From positions 1 to 64,000 of the forward strand of contig ARYC01000410.1 in NCBI GenBank assembly GCA_000711775.1: a stretch of DNA of 64,000 nt, in the 5' to 3' direction. Every line of letters starts with the position of its first letter. Position 1 is the first letter of the stretch. A program made the position numbers and the translations under genes. Below are positions 22,134 through 33,800 of the stretch, one piece after another. This DNA comes from Oxytricha trifallax (taxonomy: Eukaryota > Ciliophora > Spirotrichea > Sporadotrichida > Oxytrichidae). Under the pieces are notes generated by a model, which was not told the DNA's origin, made no database searches, and saw only the letters and a list, made by a program, of their open reading frames with translations.

Positions 22134-24430
22134 ACCATAAAGGCTGTATTGTATATGAATTTCAAACTCAAAGATCAATTGTTTATCATAAAATAATTAA
22201 TTATATGAGCTACAATGAATACCAAAAAAAAGAATTTAAATATAAATCAGTCTATACTGTATGCATTACAACTATTTTACACTTTATTTTATACAAGTTC
22301 CCTTTAACTCATTAATATTAACAAATAGTGAATTTCTAATTTATAGGGAAAATTTCATCTTGCTTAAAAAAATATAATATTATTAGTAATTTTCCTATTT
22401 TTGCTTTATCGAGCCGTAACATCTCTAAAAAACAGTGTTAAAATAATCACACAAACAACATTTTCACTCTACTTGGGAAAGAAAAGTTTCTTCACTTGAA
22501 ATTAATGGAAATGAAGCTCTGATCTAATCTTTACTTATAATCTGAATCTCCATAAACATGAAAGCACCATTTAAGACAAAAGAGAACACATTCTACCTAT
22601 GGATTAAACTTTTTAACATAATAGTTTATTCAGAATAATTGAGAAAATTAAGAATTTTAAAGTATTGAAATCGGCTTTAGTCATTAAACCTAGCAAAATT
22701 AAAAGAATTATAAATAATAACCTTCACAAGATAAATCTAAACAATAATTAAAAGAAGTTCATTTTCTTTCTTGAGGAATATTATTTAATTTTAAAATTAA
22801 GCTACAATATTATATATCACTCCATTAATAAGTTATTATTAATCATGATTGTTTTTTAATTAAAAATAATTAATAAATTTATCAAAACTAATTGTTATTT
22901 GATAATCATAAATAAAATATAAATTACAAAAGTCTATTAAATCTTTCTTATTTTAAATAATTAACTTTATTCTATTTCCATATTAATGAGATATTATTTG
23001 ACTTGATTAGTGGCCATTTCATTATCCTATAATATATTCATAACTTATACTATATAAATGATATAAAGCTTCTTAATTTTATGAAAGTTCCAGCAAAATC
23101 AAAATGTAAAACATAAAATAGAGCAATTAAATTAAAAGCACATTAAATTTATTTCATTATACATCTAGTCATTATCTAAGAATAAAATAGAGCAAAGTTA
23201 TTCACTAAAATGAAATAATTCTGGAAAATACAAAAATATCAACGAATAAAATTAATGATAGTAAGTAGATCAAAGTTCAACACTCAATTAATATTCCAGT
23301 TGAAAGAATTTGTGCATATTTATCAAAACTAGCCTCGATATATTTTAATCACATTGGTTCTAATAAATTTCATTTTTATAATGCCTATTATTTTATATTC
23401 CATCAATTGCATTTAGGGATATCGTATAATTTATTTGTTTATTTATATTTTAATCGCTCTTAAGTTCTACTTATATAAAATTTATAAACATTTTGTTTAA
23501 TACTCACAAATATAATTGCATCCATGTTTATTAAGAAATATTCTTTAGTTTATATGTATATACTTTTGTTGAATAAATTCTCTTAATAAATATTTATTTT
23601 GTTTAGTTCTTTCTATGTATATTGTTAATTAATTGTCTTTATTACTTATTAAACATCTCTACTTGTTAAGTAATATTGTATATTCAGACCATACGTATAT
23701 CTAACTGTTATTCATAAGAATAGTGAAGATTTATATGAATTTGTTGTAATCCTGAGGAAAATTAACGATAATAAAAATCCAGTTAAGCTGTGAAGCAAAA
23801 TTAGCCTGCATTTTAACTACAGAAGCATAAATATATGGCAATTTATAATTTAACTAACCATTACAATTCTTTTAATTATTCAATGTTAATGTTAGAGATA
23901 TAAATGGTGTAAGTTGTATTTGCAATAGATTTGTTTTTAATAAATAATAGAATAATTTTTAAAGGATTAAGGAAGCTGTTTAAATTAAATAAATGTATAA
24001 ACAATAACATATCAAGTTAATTTAATCATTTTTAACACCATTTTGATTAAGATAGACATTTTAGGATTTTAGTTTTATAAATAAGTGTAGAGAGTAATTA
24101 ATTAAATAGTTTCAATATTAAAAATAAAGTTTGAATAAAATTATCACAGACTAACTTGTATATATAATATAGAAAACCGTAGAAAAAATTGAAACTGCGA
24201 TAGGACTTAAAGACATTCCAATAGATGCAGCATCTAGCCAATATATTCCACCAATATAATAAATTTACCTACTTTCAATATACCCGACTATTCACAAACA
24301 TAGGATACAAAAAAAGAGAGGAAGTAAGAGAATATGCGATGAAACTTTTATAATTGCAAGTATAAAACAACCAAAAACATTATTGAGCACTCTTCTATTT
24401 CTCAGAGCCAATAATATGTCGAAATTTTTT
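22134..24430. other. Long AT-rich stretch, nothing recognised
   Basis: About 2.3 kb of very A+T-rich DNA with no convincing frame, repeat or RNA gene on either strand. Confidence 0.5.
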
Positions 24431-24434
24431 GTAT

Positions 24435-24960
24435 TACAAAAAATAATTGTGACTCTCTTTGAAGTGGATTGGAAGATGGTTGCTTATTTCAAGTGACTTT
24501 GCAGCATTAAATTATGAACCGCAAGATGGGGCAATCCAGTTTTAGTTAAGACTGTAAGCATAAGAGGAACATCTGAATGAGAGTAATGAAAGAAAGTTTA
24601 CTATTCACTGCTACGCCCACTTAAATCAGTAATAAATGTCTTTGTACATGAGGGTGTTACCCTTTGCGTGGAGAAATTGTAGAGGAGCATTTGAAGTACC
24701 AGAATGAGAATGAATGCAAATGGAAGAAAATAAAACACATTTAGGTAATAATGAAGGGTGCTTCAGGAATCCTGAGCTTAACTGTTGCAAAGTAATAAGT
24801 TTCATTCAAAAGTCAGATCAAAGTAATCCGAATTCGCCTATTCACCTCTTCTTCATCCAGAATGGTTTCAGAGGAATTCGACATTTATACAGAGGAAAGC
24901 TTCAGTAGCTTTTATTGATTCGTTGAATAATAAAAAAACAACTTCAAAAATCACTTGAAA
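24435..24960 (+). CDS. Unknown protein segment (two overlapping frames)
   Basis: The plus-strand frame opens after TGA at about 24442 and reads WIGRWLLISSDFAALNYEPQ, IQFQLRLQAQEEHLNE, RKFTIHCYAHLNQQQ and MRVLPFAWRNCRG, ending TGA near 24707. Coding character then continues one frame over (EIVEEHLKYQNENECKWKK, GASGILSLTVAKQQ, SRMVSEEFDIYTEESFSS) to a final TGA near 24922. Base composition and residue use are much more gene-like than the surroundings. The switch falls near 24670-24700 and could be a small intron, an eliminated segment or an indel. No family is recognised. Confidence 0.45.
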
Positions 24961-26184
24961 TAAGCTTGGCTATATAATCTTCATCATATGGTCATGAATC
25001 AAAAATTCTTACTTATCTCCCAATCTAGCAAACTTATCTGAGTCGGAGATTCCATCTCCCTTGCTCTTTCCATAGAGAATCGAGTGTTACAGCTGATAGT
25101 CCCTTATTTCTCAGTTTATGTGGCTCTTCGTTTGCAATACAGAAATATTATAATACCTGAGAACTAATGTGATTAATAAGCTGCTCATTTTCATTCATAA
25201 TAAGAAGAAAGTGAATAAAACTGCATTCCGTAAAGTGGATTGATTTGATTATGATCACGACATAAAATATAGTCAAATCCTAAGCATACTGACCTCACCT
25301 TATTAACAGAGGAGTTTTATCAATAATAAAAATGATAGATCACAAAATCCATAGCACAAGAAAACTATGACATAAATTCACAATTATGAAGAGAATAAGC
25401 ATAATGCTCAACTATAACAGAAATTAACCAAGCAAGTAAAGTGATTGTATACACTTTCTTTTACTATCATTTGCAGTATATGTTTTGCTACATTTAAGAG
25501 AAGTGTGTTAATAGGTCAACGCTCAATTTCTAAGATTATTATGAAAGGATATCGATATTAAGATAAATAGATATTGAAAATGGCATCAATTTTCAAAATA
25601 TAACAATTTTTTAATAAAATGTCTCTCAATTGCTGATATTCAAATAATTCAAGTAGATTTAAAACTTACAAGAAAGAGAATTAATATAATTCAATTTTCT
25701 GCATTATAATAATTCATTTACGTATTTTTTCATATTCTTTTATCATCTGAAAAGTCACTTCTTAAATGGCTGATAAATATTGATATATTAATAAGAACTC
25801 TCCCATAGCAAAAGTTGTAATAAATTATTTTATTGCATGACTATTTTCTATTTTTTCAATAATTTTTAATCGAAAAAATATTAATATTTATAAAAGCTCT
25901 TATATAATCGAAATTTACTTCTCAATCTTTATTGATATTATACTAAAAATATAAATCATAAATTTATATTATATATTATAAAAATCATACTAAGGAGCTT
26001 GGTTAAATATGATGATTAACCAATGCGCATTTAATTATAATTTATAATCCAAATTAACAGAAAGCTACTCTTTTATTTCTACTTCTCATGTTTTAATTGA
26101 AGTAATTGATTAACTAGCATTTAATGAGACAATTTAGATTAGAATTTTATTAGCCACATAATTAAAAGGGGAATTTGACAAAGT
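24960..26184. other. AT-rich stretch with a possible coding patch at 25000-25140
   Basis: The patch has balanced composition on both strands (plus: NSYLSPNLANLSESEIPSP; minus: RFSMERARGMESPTQ), so it may be part of a gene, but strand and frame cannot be decided. The rest is filler. Confidence 0.35.
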
Positions 26185-27410
26185 ATGAACAATGAATCAG
26201 TAGTCTCTCAGGAAGAAATTGATTATAAGAACTTCTAACCTTTATACTTATGTTGACATCATTTAAAGAATAAAATCTTGTTCGATATTAATTATAGTTT
26301 GTTGCTTTTGAACTGCTCACGACAAACCTTCTCTGAAAACTTAAGCAGCCTCCGTCACTAAAGCTTTTTTAAAGAAAAAATTGTATAATGAGGATTAATT
26401 GGGACTTGAAGTAATTGAACACGATATTCACAGTTATACTGTTTTATACTTTATAATATCTCCATAATAATTCCATAATAATTCCATATTTAAAGCAAAT
26501 TAAATTAGTAAAGAGAAAGAAAAATTCCACCAGGTTGAATTTGTATGCAGAATCGGACATCAACTGAGAGGTGTTTATTAAGATAGATTACAAATGGTGC
26601 TTGGAGTAGAGGTAGAGGAAAAAATCTGATAAATAACAGATTTAAATTATTAAAACAAAATTATCTGACAATCCAGCAATATCATTCATAATTTAATTAC
26701 ATTTTTATAGTATAGGACAATTCTTTAATGGATTCTTGCAAAATTTTAGTAAAAAGCTATATGGAATAAATAGAGTTTATAGATTAAATATTGAATGATA
26801 TATATGTTTAGCAAGAATCAACTTGAGAAATAAACCCACTACAAGCTAGTTTCTCATCTCAAACTAGAAATATTATTAATATAAAATGCATATTAAGAAT
26901 AAAATATTATATGCAGCTTCTCAACATGCGGAAGATTCATCCATACAATAATGAACTCGACAAAGATAAAATCTACAAGCTTAAAGCCTATAAGGTATTA
27001 AACAGATAGATGTAAAACGAGCAAATTCTACACTACTCATCAATCATGAGAATAGTTCAAGATAACGAAGCTAAAATATAAGTAATAAAAACTGCAATAC
27101 AATCAACTATAATTGCCTCAAAGAGTTCTAGACGTTGTCATAAAATTATATATGAAGAAATCATGAATAAGATAGAGACAAGTACTTTATAATAAAAAGC
27201 TTTACAGACTCTGAATCTATCAATAAAATCAAACAATTGAAGATGAGACTATTAGGGAAACGAGGCAGTTAATAGCTAAAGCTGCAAGTGATAACAACAA
27301 GATATACCAAAATACTTTTATAAATCACAAAATAGAATAAAAAGAAAAAGATCAACTTATATAACTTATGCTAGAAGAAAAGTGAGAATTAAACTTTGAT
27401 AATAAAAAAT
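26185..27410 (+). CDS. Unknown charged protein, coiled-coil-like, in several segments
   Basis: ATG at 26185 opens MNNESVVSQEEIDYKNFQPL. Further plus-strand segments read VTKAFLKKKLYNEDQLGLEV and HQVEFVCRIGHQLRGVYQDR (to about 26625). After an A+T-rich gap come MRKIHPYNNELDKDKIYKLK and IIYEEIMNKIETSTLQQKAL, then ETRQLIAKAASDNNKIYQ and EKDQLIQLMLEEK ending TGA near 27388. Lys/Glu/Gln-rich heptad-like stretches suggest coiled coil. The gaps between segments could be introns or eliminated sequences. More plus-strand coding-like sequence lies at 27770-27970 (ELLRRPFLLGYLGCLL...). I do not recognise the protein. Confidence 0.4.
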
Positions 27411-27419
27411 GATACAAGA

Positions 27420-28840
27420 TCATAGGAAATTATAAAGAATTGAATTCATTGAAGAAATATAAATTATAAACAACTAACGATAATTATAAATTAGTATTAC
27501 ATACAGTATAATAAATAAATCATAAAAAAATAGCTTGTCAAGATGTAAAGTGCTGATAAGTTCAATAGTTTGATTCATATAGATCCACAATATTCATACC
27601 TAATCTAAGACTGTTGTAATCATATGGATGAGAATGCACAGAAGCAAATTTAGTGTCTTATCAACAAATCTGATTGGTCGTCTAAGCTATAGGGTGCTTA
27701 AATGACATGGAAAGTAAATGGTTGGACCACAGAATTGACGCCTAGAAGGAATTGTTTGGTGATGCTCTGGATAGTGAAATGAAATTATTTGGACATTCTT
27801 TTCCTGGGAGTTATTGAGAAGGCCATTTTTATTGGGATATCTTGGATGTCTCCTTAACCAAGCCAAAAAGTCCTTTAACAATTATGAAGCCATTTTTAAA
27901 TAAGAAATTTTCAATATATAAATTATATATTCACAGGAGTTGCTGCTAACTAAAGCTTTTGGTCGCTGTATATACTGAACCACTATCTTAAAGTCTTTTG
28001 ATTTTTGGCTAAGGAAGATAAAAATTCAAAAGAAATTAGAACGTTGTTCCATCCGCATATTAGTAATATTATTCTCCACAAAACATGACTCAGGATTCAC
28101 TATAAGCACCCCTAAAAATTCATATAGAGTTTAGGCTTAGTATTTAAATAAGTAAATCAGAGAATAGATACACCTGATAAGTTTAGCATTATTTGAAAAG
28201 AAGGTGAAGGGAATGAAAACTTCAGTCAACAGCAACTTGCTATTATTTGAATCTGTTAGATAATACTTAAATACTATCAATATTAATTATTTAAGTTTAA
28301 TTTATTACTAGGTTTATATATAAATATTTCTTGTGGCAAAGTATGAATATTTACTTCAATTATTCCTGTAGTTGTAGATTTCATAAATTTATGGATAGTT
28401 TATTTACTCTTTTTACATTAACAAGTAACTTTAGATAAAATTAAAATAATGAAATTCATAACATCGAAGATTTAACTGCTAGCTAAACAATAACCTAATA
28501 TGGGAGAACTGTTTTATTCAGTCTTTATTCCATTTTCTTTTTCTATTTGTAGACCTTTGCCTTAGTTATGTGCTTTTTATCCTTCATCAACATCAATATT
28601 TATGTATCTTTTTTTAATCAACCTCATAAATTACATTTTGTTTTTGTTGTAAGTTAATTAACATTCAGTCCTCAACTTTTGAGACTTATCGGATCATTTA
28701 GCTGAATCTTCCTAAGTATACGAGGCAACTCCTTGCCCTTTTTTGTATGGCTATTAAACATTGATGATGATGATGATGATGAATAACTTAAGGTAAGGTG
28801 AATATGAAAACTAGAAATAAAGATCTCTAGTATTTAATAT
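27420..28840. other. AT-rich stretch, possible 3' continuation of the preceding gene; (GAT)n at 28766-28783
   Basis: Apart from the coding-like patch at 27770-27970 and a short GAT/TGA microsatellite, no feature is recognised. Confidence 0.35.
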
Positions 28841-28844
28841 ATAA

Positions 28845-29337
28845 TTATTATTGTTATTGTTATTACTGCTATTGTTATTATTATTATTATTGAGCGTATA
28901 TATATATTAGTTAGTTGTACTTAGTACTTAAGGTGACAATAGTTTTTTTTCCAATTCAATGTCTTTCGAGTATTTTATGTCCTGTATGTCTTTAGCTGGG
29001 GGAACGACTTTGGCCTTTTGGACCTACATGCCTCTCATAGGGTGCTCCTGAGGGTCTTGACCCTTGTCATCTCGTCCCACGTCCTGACTTGCCTCTTCTG
29101 ACCCTGTCTCAGCATGTGCGCAGCCTCATCAAGGTGGTCTCAGGGTGAGCATGTCCCTTGCCTGGACCGGTCAGCGTGCCAACCACCAAAGCCTGACCTC
29201 TATTATATTCTTTCGCTTCTTTTTTTAGAGATGGTTTTTATAAATTAGCTTTCATCTCTAAGTCTTTCTGGTTCAAGTCCATATTTATAGAGATCAGCTT
29301 GTCATCTTTAGCAGTAATAACAATAACAATAATAAAT
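28845..29337. other. GC-rich island bounded by inverted trinucleotide-type repeats
   Basis: Left boundary TTATTATTGTTATTGTTATT-ACTGC and right boundary GCAGTAATAACAATAACAAT are inverted copies of about 25 bp. Between them 28,990-29,190 is clearly richer in G+C than the window average, with blocks such as GGACCTACATGCCTCTCATA and CTGGACCGGTCAGCGTGCC. No long convincing protein frame is seen on either strand. It may be a short mobile element, a non-coding RNA gene or a macronuclear-destined segment. Confidence 0.4.
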
Positions 29338-29629
29338 ATTGTTATTAAACATTTAATTTATCATTATTTAAAAATAATTATTTTGCTTTTGATTAATATT
29401 TAATACTCAGTTTATTTAACGAGCTATTTTATATTTAAGAATAAAAAGTATTTAAATTATGACATAAATTGGACTTTCTTCGAAAGTATATTAATAAGAT
29501 CTTTACTCATTTGATTATATAAATCTTGTTTATCTTTATTTATATTTAAATTAAATGTTAGTTCCATATTTAAAAAAATAAAATCCAGTTACTATTATTC
29601 ATTAAATTTAGGTGACTTTAAAAGTAAAA

Positions 29630-29783
29630 TCAATCACAAATTCTTTATATTTAATATTAATCACTTTATATCATTTTCTATCTTTTAAAAGGATTATGCT
29701 GTTCTGCACTATCAGTGTGTAAGTCTTAAATCTTCTTGTATTATCTATTCTAAGGTTTGAAATTAAATGCTTTCTTCATTAAT
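29630..29783 (-). CDS. Gene K, 3' part (left of element B)
   Basis: Minus-strand continuation of gene K after removal of element B. Joined through a single AAT, the frame reads RSLMKKAFNFKPQNRQYKK, then DLHTDSAEQHNPFKRQKM, and ends at TGA 29632-29630. It has a basic, Gln-rich C-terminus with five or more TAA/TAG Gln codons. On its own this stretch would not be recognised as a gene; the support is frame continuity with the 5' part at 33801-34177. Confidence 0.55.
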
Positions 29784-29869
29784 CAAAACCCCAAAACCCC
29801 TTAGTGAGGTTTATATGTGCTTTGATTAGTAGGGTAAAGTTGGGATTTTATTTGGGTTAGTAGAGAAAT
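29784..29869. repeat. Left terminal inverted repeat of element B
   Basis: Pairs with 33715-33800. After the telomere-type 17 bp, shared blocks include TTAG-GAGGTTTATA, GCTTTGATT-GTAGGGTAAAG and GGGTTAGTAGA. Confidence 0.92.
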
Positions 29870-29885
29870 TAGGCCAGTTTGCAAA

Positions 29886-30872
29886 ATGAGAAATATAAAT
29901 TAGCGATTTTTGGGGTCTATTTATGATGAGAAATATTTAGATTTACTGCTTAAGCTTAGGTATGATGCGAGTATTAATATAGACTAAGTCAAACCAGTAC
30001 TCAATAATGCAGCTATAGCAAAGCTCTTACACAAGAGTGCCTCAATTGTTAGGTATCACTGCTTGCTGGCTGTTTAGCATTTCAATTATGGTTCTTGATA
30101 ACATCCAGTATGAAAATAAAAGTTCTCTTAGTAGCATATTGAATATCTCTGCGATTCTAAGACTCTTAAGTATTGGGCACATTTCCCACTTGACTAGCGA
30201 GCTGTGATGTTTCATCGCAAGTTTCCTGACATTCGTATCTCTCCTTAGACTACAGCTAATATTTATAGAAGAAATAGTATTACTTTCAAGACTGTCAACA
30301 GAGTGAAGAGAGTGATTGAAAGTTCATGCACGCATGAAGCTGTGTTTACCTTCAACACCTTTATAAATAAGTCTTGATATAAGAAGTATGATAATATAGA
30401 AGTCTATGATTAGAAAGTAAAGGTTGTAACCCAAGCAATTTTAGCAGGTATTAGTGAAGATTTTGGCAAAGAAAGTTATGTTATACATCCTCGCTCTATT
30501 AAGCGAGAGAAGTACATAGTGTTCCTACATAAGTTGAGAGATAAATACAATGATTAGGAGATCATCCTGTTTGTTGACAACCTCTCAGTTCATAACACTA
30601 AGGAGTCTCAGAAAGCTTATGAAGAGTTAAACATAACTCTTGTATATAACGTTCCCTATAGCCCACAGTTTAATGGAATCTAATTCTATTGGAGTTAAAT
30701 TAAGACTCACTACGAGAAACTGCTGCTGTATCACCTTTTGCATGAGTTGGCCATCGATACAGTAGACTTGATTCAGAGTAGCTGCAAGAGAGTAAGCATA
30801 GATAAGACAACAGTTTGTGCGAAAGAAGGAAGAATGAATGTTTATAAATAAGTTTTAGATTTAAATGAATGA
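29886..30872 (+). pseudogene. TBE transposase (42-kDa-like, DD34E family), element B, catalytically altered
   Basis: IS630/Tc1-type DDE transposase that would cut and move the element. A single frame runs from ATG 29886 (MRNINQRFLGSIYDEKYLD...) to TGA 30870, with internal TGA codons at 30096, 30111 and 30375. The N-terminal helix-turn-helix region includes SPQTTANIYRRNSITFKTVN. Only the second catalytic Asp is intact (FVDNLSVHN, codon 30576). The first Asp position is His (THEAVF, codon 30333; element C has VDEAIF). The third acidic position, 35 codons after Asp2, is Gln encoded by TAA at 30681 (NGIQFYW; element C has NGIENYF). The TGA at 30375 stands where C has Trp. It converges with the 22-kDa-like gene, with 6 bp between stops. 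It looks inactive. Confidence 0.85.
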
Positions 30873-30878
30873 ATAAGT

Positions 30879-31668
30879 TCACATATTAAATTAACCCATA
30901 AAGGGGTTTGGCTTCTCTTTCTTCTCCTCTTCTTATGGCTTGCTTGGGCCCATATTTCTTCTCTTAGTGCCAGCTCCTGCATCTATGTTCATTTCATCTG
31001 GCTTTTAAACATCTTTATAAAGTCTCTTGCTCACTTCATGAATAGTCTTGACTTTCTCTCTTTGTGAACCTTTGCATGTTCTTTCATTAGGAATATACCA
31101 GTTCCAGGTTTCCCTACAAAGTTATGTATCAAAACATACTAGAGAGATAAGGATGCTTGTTAAGCTCTGCTAGCCACGTCTCGTTTATTAGTATTTCTTG
31201 CTTCTTTTAATCTTCAGGAGAAATAGAGTAGCGTTTCTTATGAGCTTCTTCTATAAATTCTCTCATATAATCCTCTTTTATTGTACCAAGAACACCAAAG
31301 AAGAAATTTTTTTCAGGTACTTTATTTGAGAGTTACTTCTTGCTAGGAAGGTAAATAACCACTTCCTCATCTTTCATTGCATCCTCGTAGAGATTTGTGA
31401 CTGAAATCTCTGGGTAGTTAGGTAATTCAATCAGTATGATTTATTTGTTTTTAAAAGCTTTCTTCTCCTAGCAGAGTATTGCTTTTAAGAATGAAATTTT
31501 GGTACCTTCCATCGTTGTAAGGAATAGACCAACTGTATACATCGTTGATTAACATCAATTTATTTTACCATGCTAAGAAAGTTATCGATAGAGATCCTCC
31601 TTGCTTCTGAATCTTGATATCATTTCTTGAGCCTCAACCCTTTTCATGTGTTCATTGAATGATTCCAT
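30879..31668 (-). pseudogene. TBE 22-kDa-like protein, element B (frame changes)
   Basis: Starts at ATG 31668 (MESFNEHMKRVEAQEMISRF) and continues RSKEDLYRQLSQHGKIN. After a frame change it reads MEGTKISFLKAIL, ELPNYPEISVTNLYEDAM, KNFFFGVLGTIKEDYMREF and LNKHPYLSS. Another frame change leads to the C-terminus RETWNWYIPNERTCKGS and a basic tail (GAGTKRRNMGPSKP), ending TGA 30881-30879. Element C has the matching C-terminal pattern RETWSSKIY...SRLIGVRRPP, so the last segment is real. Function unknown; the conserved Trp-rich and basic segments suggest a role with nucleic acid or protein partners (inference). Confidence 0.75.
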
Positions 31669-31859
31669 GTTTGTTCCTCTTCCTATTAATGAATTTCAAG
31701 TTTTAATTTATAGACTTCTGGATCCTATCCTTTATAATCTTACTATTAAATATGGGCATCTTATAGGAGGTCAACCCTGTAAAGATACGTGGAGAAAGTT
31801 CTCAGAAGCTGTAAGAAACTTCAGAGATGGAGCTCCATTTTTATCAATTTAGTTCCATT

Positions 31860-32060
31860 AAATTAGTACTAAATTTGCTTAAATTTAATAAGTACCGGCA
31901 CTAAATTCGTTTAAGTTTAATTGGTACCAATTTGAAAGTACCAAAACTTAATTAGTACCTAATTTTAATCCAGTGAGGTTTTAATGGAAAAGTTCCAATC
32001 TGGTTCAAAACTTAATTGGTACCGGTACCAATCTGAACTTTATCTTAGTTGGTACCAGAA
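31860..32060. promoter_or_regulatory. Divergent promoter region of element B with repeated GGTACC palindromes
   Basis: Between the divergent 22-kDa-like and kinase genes there are six or seven sites built on (A/G)GTACC. They include TTGGTACCAA-type sites and a perfect 18-bp palindrome ATTGGTACCGGTACCAAT at 32015-32032. Several sites sit in TTAATTGGTACC. The repetition and symmetry suggest a dimeric DNA-binding protein; the element's own zinc-finger protein is a candidate (inference). Confidence 0.5.
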
Positions 32061-32233
32061 TCAAAATTATTAAGAGTAAAATTACGAAAATTATACTTAT
32101 AAACTGAGTATAAATATGAAGTCTTAGAGCTTAGATCAAACCATCATTAATGCTGTTGCAACTCCTATATAGTCCAGATATAGCTATAGAGGTTTTAAGA
32201 GCTTTATAATAGAAATTTAATTTGAATTTAAAC

Positions 32234-33661
32234 ATGGCGGTCAACTTAAATCGTAGAGCGGCACTTTTAGGAGCAGGTCAATCAATGCTTAACTTTGGTT
32301 CAATCAAGAAAGAAGAAGTTATATATATTGAGAGGGAGGCAGAGCTAAGAGATCTTGAATTTGAAGCATAGGTTTTTATTATATAGGTTTAAAATATGAA
32401 ACAGAAAGCTGAGATAGAAGTCTAAACATTAATAAAAGATGTTGAGGAAGAAAAGGAATAGCCTCAGATTTAAAAGATTAAAACTTTTGAATGCTAAGAC
32501 TGCTAAATTTTTTCTCTACTGATTACAGTGTGAAGAGACATATCAAAGAGGTTCACTCTGGGAAAGCTAAGGTATATTTTAAGCATGATAAGGTCAATCA
32601 ATGGCAGGTACTAGTGCACGACTTGTGAGAAGTCTTATACTCACTCAGCTAAAGTTAAGAAGGTGAGTTCTTGATTTAAGATAAAGAGACTTAGAAATTA
32701 GTGTCCGCTAAAAGAAAATCTAATAATCTTGAGACTTAAAAGAACAACAGGAGAAGCTCAAGAGGCAGAAGCGAATTGAATTAATGAATCAACCTACTGG
32801 TAATGTTCTTTTTAGTATGCTTTTAAGAGAGACCCATGTGAGTTCCTGCACTTAATGCAGTAGACCTTAGCAGTTGTATTGAAATCTACTTACATATAAA
32901 CTTACCTGCTAAAGCAAAACTCATAGTGGTTGATGACTATGCCTACAAGGTATATCCTTTCAGCTATCTCCTTAAGAACGAGCAGTATTAAAATGAGTTT
33001 GCTAACGAATATATTTTACTTAGAGAGGCTTTGAAAAAAGATTGCAAGAACTTTCTCAAACTAGTTGATATTATTTTAGGGTTTGGTTTCATCGCACTAA
33101 GGCTAAAAAAGTTTGAAATGATTCTCCGAGATTATCTATATTAAAACAGATACCAAGATGACTTGAATGGTTTTATATCTAATATGATAAAGGGTGTTTA
33201 GGATCTTCACGGGCTTGGATACGTCCATAGAGATTTGAAGCCTGAAAATGTTATGCTGAACCTCTGCCCTTTAGAAGTGGTCGTAATCGATTTTACTATA
33301 ACCTTAAGACAAGAGATTGTAACCTTTGCAAAGGTTCTTGGTACTCCAGGTTACTTCCTTATCAGAGAGAAATGGACTAATGGCTCAATTTAGTGGGATT
33401 TTTGGGCAGTAGCTGCAATAATATTAGAGTGCGATATGGAAAGCATGACTTACATTAATTCAAAAAATGAAAAATAATCAATAAATTTAGCTGAGAAGCA
33501 AATAAAACAAGATGATGTATGCTAAGAAATAAAGAAGATTGTAAGAAAATATATTAAGAGCTCCAGCATATCCAAGACAACCCTTAGACGATATGCTCGA
33601 ACCACTAAAAAAAGCGAAATTCAAGAGATACAACAAAGACTAGCAAGTAAAATTCGTGTGA
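32234..33661 (+). pseudogene. TBE zinc-finger/kinase (57-kDa-like) ORF, element B (frame changes)
   Basis: ATG 32234 opens MAVNLNRRAALLGAGQSM. A C2H2 finger reads FECQDCQIF, then VKRHIKEVH one frame over after a run of T near 32507, followed by a second half-finger CTTCEKSYTHS. The kinase-like domain has VVDDYAYKVYPF (candidate Lys), VHRDLKPENVMLN (His codon 33226), VIDFT in place of DFG, GTPGYF, and QWDFWAVAAI. The C-terminal region is AYPRQPLDDMLEPLKKAKF, ending TGA 33659. HRD and the catalytic Asn are intact; the DFG Gly is not. At least two frame changes are present, one at a homopolymer, so assembly error cannot be excluded. Confidence 0.75.
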
Positions 33662-33714
33662 TATAATTAAACTAATACTCAATAAATACATATTAAAGTC
33701 TCATTAAACTTGCG

Positions 33715-33800
33715 TTTTTTCTACTAACCCTAATAAAACCCCAACTTTACCCTACAAATCAAAGCAATTATAAACCTCGCTAAGGGTTTTTGGGGTTTTT
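33715..33800. repeat. Right terminal inverted repeat of element B
   Basis: Inverted partner of 29784-29869; it ends GGGTTTTTGGGGTTTTT, the telomere repeat with an extra T in each T run. Confidence 0.92.

Larger units (their letters stand above)
29784..33800 (+). mobile_element. Complete TBE-like transposon B (4,017 bp)
   Basis: The left end is C1A4C4A4C4 (CAAAACCCCAAAACCCC, 29784-29800) and the right end is the corresponding G/T-strand sequence ending at 33800. Terminal inverted repeats are about 86 bp, alignable throughout. AAT at 29781-29783 and 33801-33803 is the 3-bp target duplication. The gene order is transposase (+), 22-kDa-like (-), zinc-finger/kinase (+). Length, ends, duplication and gene content all match Oxytricha TBE elements. 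The transposase has lost two catalytic residues, so this copy is probably not autonomous. It is inserted in gene K. Confidence 0.95.

Noticed and set aside
22043..22315. 90-aa Gly-rich ORF
   Set aside because: Produced by the G-rich right arm of foldback element 4; the complementary arm has no matching protein.
29215..29312. tRNA-like B-box GGTTCAAGTCC at about 29270
   Set aside because: No T-stem, acceptor stem or anticodon arm can be formed around it.
29784..33800. C4A4/G4T4 telomere repeats as chromosome ends or breakage sites
   Set aside because: They lie at both ends of a 4-kb unit with inverted repeats, three transposon genes and an AAT duplication, so they are transposon termini.
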